Source: an uncultured Haloferula sp.
GTDB lineage: Bacteria > Verrucomicrobiota > Verrucomicrobiae > Verrucomicrobiales > Akkermansiaceae
Assembly (NCBI GenBank): GCA_946481625.1
Contig: CAMLOZ010000064.1
Span: 1 to 10,510 of the forward strand
DNA length: 10,510 nucleotides
Direction: 5' to 3'
The position numbers and the translations under genes were made by a program. The notes beneath the pieces are model-generated. The model made no database searches. It saw nothing but the letters and a program-made list of their open reading frames with translations, and was not told the DNA's origin. This document shows positions 6,849 through 10,510 of this stretch, piece after piece. Position 1 is the stretch's first letter. Every line of letters starts with the position of its first letter.

Positions 6849-9311
6849 CTACTCCTCTTCCACCCGGATGAAGATCCGCGTGCTATCGCCATCGAAGGGT
6901 GCGGAGATGCTTGTCTGTCCTTGCCCGCTGGCCCCCGGGATTCCGCTCGCCAGTATGGTCCCCCAAGATTGAAGGTCGCTTGACGCCGTGATTCGGTAGC
7001 TGCGGGTGTCCGCGGAGGTCCAGGTCAAGGTCACCTGCTCGTCCGCTCGGTTAATGATGCTCGAGAGGAGTTTCAGCGGCGGTGCCGGTGGACCTTCGAT
7101 CAGCGACCAACTCGTCACGTCATGGGCTTCGAAGAAGCCGCCCGTGCGCGATGTGAATCCGACATAGGCCTTGCCCGATGAATCCAGCGCGTCGATTTCC
7201 GCAAGATCCACGTCGGCGCTGTCGATGGCCAGCAGGCCGTCGAAATAGACGTCCAGATCTCCCGGCAGGTAGGCCACGCGCACCACGTGCGGCGGACCTG
7301 CCGCCGAATTGTCCGTCAGGTCCCCCGCCAATGTGCCGGGGAAGCTGATTCCCATTTCGGCGAGGTTCGCGGTGGCCACCACGTTGGTTCCTTCGCGCAC
7401 TTGCACGACCGCGGCTCCGGGGTCGCCGGGATTCTGGTAGGAATCGAGTTTTATGTTCAGCGCCCGGGCATCCAAGCCGTTCTCCTGATCGATGGTCGGG
7501 GATGCCACGGTGCCTTCCGGACGGTTGTGGATCACGAAGGCCATGCCGTCCGCCCCGGAGGTCGCGCCGGTCGTGGTGAACTGGAATGCGAAGGTCGTCT
7601 CGAAGCCGGCCGACAAGAGCTGGCGCTTGCGGAACCACGCGGTGCCAGACCGACCGCCTTGGTCCGGCATCAGGCGCAGCCGGTCGTGCGGACCGGGCAG
7701 CGGCCGCGTCGCGTCGGTGAGCACGCTCGCGTCCCCGATGAAGGCCAGTTCCTCGCCCGCATCGTCGAAGTCCTCGTAGCCGATGCTGGTGATCGCGGGC
7801 ACGATCACCGTCACCGGGATGGATTGGCTGGTGGTCTTCCCGCTCTGGCCCGTGGCGACGAAGGTGTAGGTCGTGTCCACCGTCGGCGTCACCGTGGTGT
7901 TGCCGCTGGTAGAAGCCAAGGCCACCGGGCCCGAGCCATCATCGAGCGTCACGCCGGTTGCGCCCTTGCTGGTCCAGGTCAGCGCGAGGGGCTCCCCGCT
8001 CACCACCTTGATATCGCCCTGCACCGCGAGCGCGGGCGCGAGCATGGCCCCGGGCAGGAAGATGTCCGAGGTGTAGGCCTGCCGGGTCAAGGTCATCGGA
8101 TAGTCGAAGGTGGTCATGTTCTCGATCAGGGTCCACGAGGTCCCGTCGTTGCTGCCTTCCAGGATCCACCGCACCGGATCCCGCTCGACCGCGTCACCGC
8201 CGGTCGCGAATCCATAGGCGTCGAAGGTCACTGGCTCGCCGTAATCGAGCACCAGGGAACTCTTGTTAAAGTCGAGCCACTTGGTCGTCGGTTGTCCGTC
8301 GGTTGCCTTGTCAGGCTCCTGTCCGGCCGGGTTGTTGCCGCCGGGATTCGTGGCGATTGCTCCCGTGAGAATGAGTCCCTCGTTCACCAGTTGGAATTCG
8401 CCGAGTTGGATGCTGTTGGCCGCCGCATTGTCGCGCAGCTTGCGCGGGGTGAAGCGGACGTATTGGTAGGTCGAGCTTCCTCCGGGCACCGAGCGCACCG
8501 TGATCGATGTCGAGACCGGGCCACCGGCACTGCTGCCCGAGAGGGTATAGACCGTCTCCGCATTGGTGGGTGGATCCACGATCTCCACTCCGGATTCCGC
8601 CACGGCACCGAGGCCCGGCGTGATCGCGGGCGAAGTCACCCGCTCGGTATACCAGCTCAGGTCCACCGATCCGCCGTTCAGGATGACCGCCTCGGTCGAG
8701 GCCAGGGTTGCGATCGCCTTTGCCTCCACCGGCGCGATGTCGGAGAAGCGGATCTCCGCGAGCCCCGCCACGATCCCGCCGTAGTCGCTCACCAGCGTGA
8801 ACCGGACATCCGTCACACCGGTGATAGTGCTGCCGAGATCGAGGACGTCCGGTCGCTCCGCCGAGGTGCCGCCCGCTTGCTGCAGCGTGAAGTTGCCGAG
8901 GCTCTGGTAGTTCGCCCCGTTGTCGGTGGAGTAGAGGATCTGTGTCTCCTGGATGCCCCGGTCGGTGAGCCCGCTCTGGTTATGGTTCCAGTAGTAGATC
9001 GTCTGCAGGGCCGAGGGGGCGGTGAAGGTCCAGGTCAGCGTCATGCCCGCCGCCTCCTCGATCTGCGAATGCCACATCGTGCCGGCGCTGCCGTTGTTGT
9101 CGTGGGTGGCGATGCCGAGTTCCGCTTCGGTGGTCATCGCACCGGTCATGCCGCTCCCGTTGATCGTGTTGGTCAGGGGAAGGCCGTTCCAGTTCGAGGA
9201 TGCCGCAGCGCCGGATACGGGGATGATTGCCGCATCGAGGGGGGTGCAAGGGGTCAGGGTCGCGAGACCCGCCATGCTGAGGATCGGGACAAGTTTCATT
9301 GGGTTCTTCAT
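6849..9311 (-). CDS. Secreted multidomain protein: two discoidin-like regions, two Ig-like regions, L-type lectin domain
   Basis: This is an exported protein of 820 residues, likely a carbohydrate-binding surface or extracellular protein. MKNPMKLVPILSMAGLATL and the following residues form a signal peptide with a probable cut after LDAA (about 28). Next come a discoidin/F5-8C-like region (about 30-192: LTWTFTAPSALQTIYYWNHN, ILYSTDNG, VTDVRFTLVS), an Ig-like region (195-275) and a second discoidin-like region (280-422: PDKATDGQPTTKWLDF, WILEGSNDGTSW). A second Ig-like region follows (424-504: LALTWTSKGATGVTLDDGSG, TTYTFVATG). The L-type lectin domain is at about 505-740 (GADGMAFVIHN, LDVYFDG, AYVGFTSRTGG, DVTSWSL). 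The C-terminal 80 residues carry VTLTWTSADTRSYRITASSD. I see no catalytic motif, PEP-CTERM or LPXTG anchor. ATG 9335 is an in-frame alternative start adding eight residues; 9311 fits a signal peptide better. No Shine-Dalgarno is evident. A shared operator-like site lies upstream. Confidence 0.88.
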   Translation of the reverse strand: MKNPMKLVPILSMAGLATLTPCTPLDAAIIPVSGAAASSNWNGLPLTNTINGSGMTGAMTTEAELGIATHDNNGSAGTMWHSQIEEAAGMTLTWTFTAPSALQTIYYWNHNQSGLTDRGIQETQILYSTDNGANYQSLGNFTLQQAGGTSAERPDVLDLGSTITGVTDVRFTLVSDYGGIVAGLAEIRFSDIAPVEAKAIATLASTEAVILNGGSVDLSWYTERVTSPAITPGLGAVAESGVEIVDPPTNAETVYTLSGSSAGGPVSTSITVRSVPGGSSTYQYVRFTPRKLRDNAAANSIQLGEFQLVNEGLILTGAIATNPGGNNPAGQEPDKATDGQPTTKWLDFNKSSLVLDYGEPVTFDAYGFATGGDAVERDPVRWILEGSNDGTSWTLIENMTTFDYPMTLTRQAYTSDIFLPGAMLAPALAVQGDIKVVSGEPLALTWTSKGATGVTLDDGSGPVALASTSGNTTVTPTVDTTYTFVATGQSGKTTSQSIPVTVIVPAITSIGYEDFDDAGEELAFIGDASVLTDATRPLPGPHDRLRLMPDQGGRSGTAWFRKRQLLSAGFETTFAFQFTTTGATSGADGMAFVIHNRPEGTVASPTIDQENGLDARALNIKLDSYQNPGDPGAAVVQVREGTNVVATANLAEMGISFPGTLAGDLTDNSAAGPPHVVRVAYLPGDLDVYFDGLLAIDSADVDLAEIDALDSSGKAYVGFTSRTGGFFEAHDVTSWSLIEGPPAPPLKLLSSIINRADEQVTLTWTSADTRSYRITASSDLQSWGTILASGIPGASGQGQTSISAPFDGDSTRIFIRVEEE

Positions 9312-9379
9312 TGGGGAGCCGCCGTTTCGATCCATGCACCGGAGGTCGGGCCGGCAGGATCGGTAAAACAGGGGACTTT

Positions 9380-9395
9380 ATTTGTTTGAACATTT
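9380..9395. promoter_or_regulatory. Candidate GntR/UTRA operator in the lectin-gene promoter
   Basis: ATTTGTTTGAACATTT lies 69-84 bases before the lectin start. It contains the inverted arms TGTT/AACA and matches the site in front of the GntR gene at 13 of 14 positions (ATTTGTnTGAACAT). On the minus strand a TTGACC -35-like hexamer (9411-9406) lies ten bases upstream, so the site would cover the spacer and -10 area, a position suited to repression. The core GT-T-TG-A-AC resembles the GT-n-TA-n-AC pattern known for HutC/NagR-type regulators. The -10 itself is not convincing. Confidence 0.6.
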
Positions 9396-9439
9396 GGACT
9401 GATGCGGTCAACCCAATTCCCGCGCACCGGCGGTTCGTC

Positions 9440-9480
9440 AGCCCGCGTTCCCCGCGGGCTCGGTATCCTATCCGCAGGAT
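9440..9480. terminator. Two hairpins after the GntR stop codon (candidate terminator)
   Basis: ATCCT/AGGAT (9465-9469/9476-9480) and the stronger AGCCCGCG/CGCGGGCT (9440-9447/9453-9460, 5-base loop) follow directly after the minus-strand stop of the GntR gene. No T-run follows the larger stem on the minus strand. It may attenuate or stop read-through into the lectin gene, or act as an mRNA-stabilising structure. Confidence 0.45.
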
Positions 9481-9481
9481 T

Positions 9482-10231
9482 TCATCCGCGATTCCGCTGG
9501 ATGTTGATCGAGTAGGTGAAGCGGTCGCCGCGGTAGTAGTTCAAATTGAACTCCAGTCTCCGTCCGCCGGCATCCTCGGCTACGCGGCGGCGTTCCAGAA
9601 CAGGCAGACCGGCGGCGCAGTCGAGGCGCAAGGCGAGGTCCGCGTCCGCAAGCCCGGCGCGGATTTCTTCCCGCGAGATCTCCGCAACCAGCGAGCTTTT
9701 CCGGTGGATCAGATCGTAGAGCGGGGTCGTCGAGAAGTCATCGCCGACTTCAAGGCCGGTCCGCGGATGGAACCACGAGATCGAATAGACCGCGGGGATG
9801 TCGTCGTAGCCGCGGACGCGTGCCATGCGTAGCAAGCGCTCGCCCTTCTTGCGGCGCTCGATTCCCAGGCTCAGGAAGACTTCCTCGTCCGCGGCCGCCA
9901 TGCCGACCTCGATGGAGAAGGTTTGCACGCGGATGCCCTTTTGAAGCATCTCGCCGGTGAAGCTGGCCCAGTCCGCGAGCTTCGTGGAGATCGATTGCTT
10001 CAGCACGCGGGTGCCCACCCCGGCCTTTCGCTCGAGCAGCCCTTCCTGAACCAGGCGGGAGATGGCCGCGCGCACCGTATTGCGGCTGATGCCGAGTTCG
10101 GCCGCCATCCGGGCCTCGGGCGGAAGCAGCTTGCCTTTCTGGTGGGAGGGATCGGAAATCAGCTTCCGCAGCAGTCCCTCCACCTGGGCGTGAAGCGGGG
10201 CGGGGTCCTTGCTATCGATCGAGAGTGGCAT
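9482..10231 (-). CDS. GntR-family transcriptional regulator with UTRA effector domain (HutC subfamily)
   Basis: This is a 249-residue one-component regulator. Residues about 8-76 form the winged helix-turn-helix (PLHAQVEGLLRKLI, LLPPEARMAAELGISRNTVR, LVQEGLLERKAGVGTRV). About 95-243 form the UTRA ligand-binding domain (GERLLRMARVR, PAVYSISWFHP, EFNLNYYRGDRFTY), which in this subfamily usually senses small sugars, sugar phosphates, amino acids or similar molecules. The ATG at 10231 is chosen because the family's N-terminus (I..KDPAPLHAQ) starts right there. The longer frame from a TTG at 10294 adds non-homologous residues and would place coding sequence against the operator-like site. AAGGAA lies 13 bases upstream, a weak Shine-Dalgarno. 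The gene reads toward the lectin gene 170 bp away and shares an operator-like site with it, which makes that gene the likely target. Ligand unknown. Confidence 0.93.
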   Translation of the reverse strand: MPLSIDSKDPAPLHAQVEGLLRKLISDPSHQKGKLLPPEARMAAELGISRNTVRAAISRLVQEGLLERKAGVGTRVLKQSISTKLADWASFTGEMLQKGIRVQTFSIEVGMAAADEEVFLSLGIERRKKGERLLRMARVRGYDDIPAVYSISWFHPRTGLEVGDDFSTTPLYDLIHRKSSLVAEISREEIRAGLADADLALRLDCAAGLPVLERRRVAEDAGGRRLEFNLNYYRGDRFTYSINIQRNRG

Positions 10232-10288
10232 CGGCTTGCCTATTCCTTGCCCGGAAACCGCACGATGAAAAAGCAAATGTGCGCTGTG

Positions 10289-10310
10289 GGTCAAATTTGT
10301 ATGAACATGG
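10289..10310. promoter_or_regulatory. Candidate GntR autoregulatory operator and -35 element
   Basis: ATTTGTATGAACATGG (10295-10310) matches the lectin-promoter site except at one base in the 14-base core. It abuts TTGACC on the minus strand (10294-10289), a -35-like hexamer 58 bases before the GntR start codon. A poor -10 candidate TTTTCA follows at 17 bases (10271-10266). The operator touching the -35 is consistent with autoregulation. Confidence 0.55.
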
Positions 10311-10371
10311 ATTTGAAGGAGGGCGGCGGTCGAGGTTGCCTGATGCGGGGAGAGTGGGGTGGAGAGGAGCG

Positions 10372-10470
10372 GGCTACGATCCCTCCGGGATCGATGTTCG
10401 CGCGGCCTTGTTTCCGGGGGTGGTCGCTTCGCTCGACCCCCGGCTACCGTGCTGTGATCCCTTCGGGATC
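10372..10470. repeat. Cluster of three hairpins, probable dispersed repeat element
   Basis: GGCTAC (10372-10377) abuts GATCCC-TCC-GGGATC (10378-10392), a 7-bp stem counting the C and G on either side. GGCTAC recurs at 10442-10447 and, after eight bases, is followed by GATCCC-TTC-GGGATC (10456-10470), which differs from the first only in the loop. Between them lies a larger stem: CCGGGGGT (10414-10421) with ACCCCCGG (10436-10443), or alternatively CCGGG/CCCGG enclosing GGTCG/CGACC with a 3-base bulge. There is no coding frame across it. Similar hairpins are, from memory, scattered between genes in Verrucomicrobiota and Planctomycetota, but that was not checked here. The remaining flank to the window edge shows nothing I can identify. 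Confidence 0.7.
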
Positions 10471-10510
10471 GGGGGAAGGGACCGGTGAACGGATGGCCGC
10501 AGGGGTGGCT

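Noticed and set aside
7287..9389. 700-residue plus-strand open frame
   Set aside because: Antisense to the lectin protein, which has a signal peptide and recognisable domains; the plus-strand translation is Arg/Gly/His-rich and featureless.
10232..10294. TTG-initiated extension of the GntR protein
   Set aside because: The 21 extra residues are non-homologous and would overlap the -35-like region; ATG 10231 matches the family start.
10372..10470. CRISPR-like array
   Set aside because: Only two copies of a 15-base hairpin with a structured, non-spacer-like intervening sequence; no regular repeat-spacer periodicity and no cas genes.
10225..10488. 87-residue open frame at the right end
   Set aside because: It runs through the operator and the hairpin cluster and has no recognisable protein features.

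Overview
The window is high-G+C bacterial chromosomal DNA. Several signs suggest a member of the Verrucomicrobiota (Luteolibacter-like), though no phylogenetic marker is present to prove it. They are a large secreted lectin/discoidin/Ig-type protein ending in a 'YRITASSDLQSW' module, weak or absent Shine-Dalgarno sequences on most genes, and dispersed-looking GATCCC-TYC-GGGATC hairpins. This assignment is inference from remembered family patterns, not from a search.

Layout. (1) Positions 1-1259, plus strand: the 3' part of a family 1 glycoside hydrolase (beta-glucosidase type), cut by the left edge. (2) 1260-1558: about 300 bases with no convincing gene, ending in a strong GC hairpin next to a minus-strand tRNA-Leu at 1559-1643 whose anticodon reads AAG. 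(3) 1791-6052, plus strand: a compact ABC importer operon of ATPase, unusually long substrate-binding protein and fused two-unit permease. The genes are 3 bp apart, then overlap by 4 bp. The layout resembles the ferric-iron/aminoethylphosphonate/polyamine importer group, but the substrate is not readable from sequence. (4) 6119-6763, plus strand: a small, highly charged lipoprotein of unknown function. (5) Convergent to it, on the minus strand: a roughly 820-residue secreted protein (6849-9311) with two discoidin-like regions, two Ig-like regions and an L-type lectin domain. (6) Upstream on the same strand: a GntR-family regulator with a UTRA effector domain (9482-10231). (7) The right end holds a cluster of three hairpins (10372-10470) that looks like a dispersed repeat element.

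How the parts work together. The clearest regulatory signal is a near-identical 14-base sequence (ATTTGTnTGAACAT) found once in the promoter region of the lectin gene and once in that of the GntR gene. Each lies next to a TTGACC -35-like hexamer. This suggests the GntR/UTRA protein controls both itself and the secreted lectin, probably in response to a small sugar-like ligand. With the beta-glucosidase at the left, the window fits a saccharide-degrading lifestyle, although nothing links the glucosidase directly to the lectin/GntR pair.
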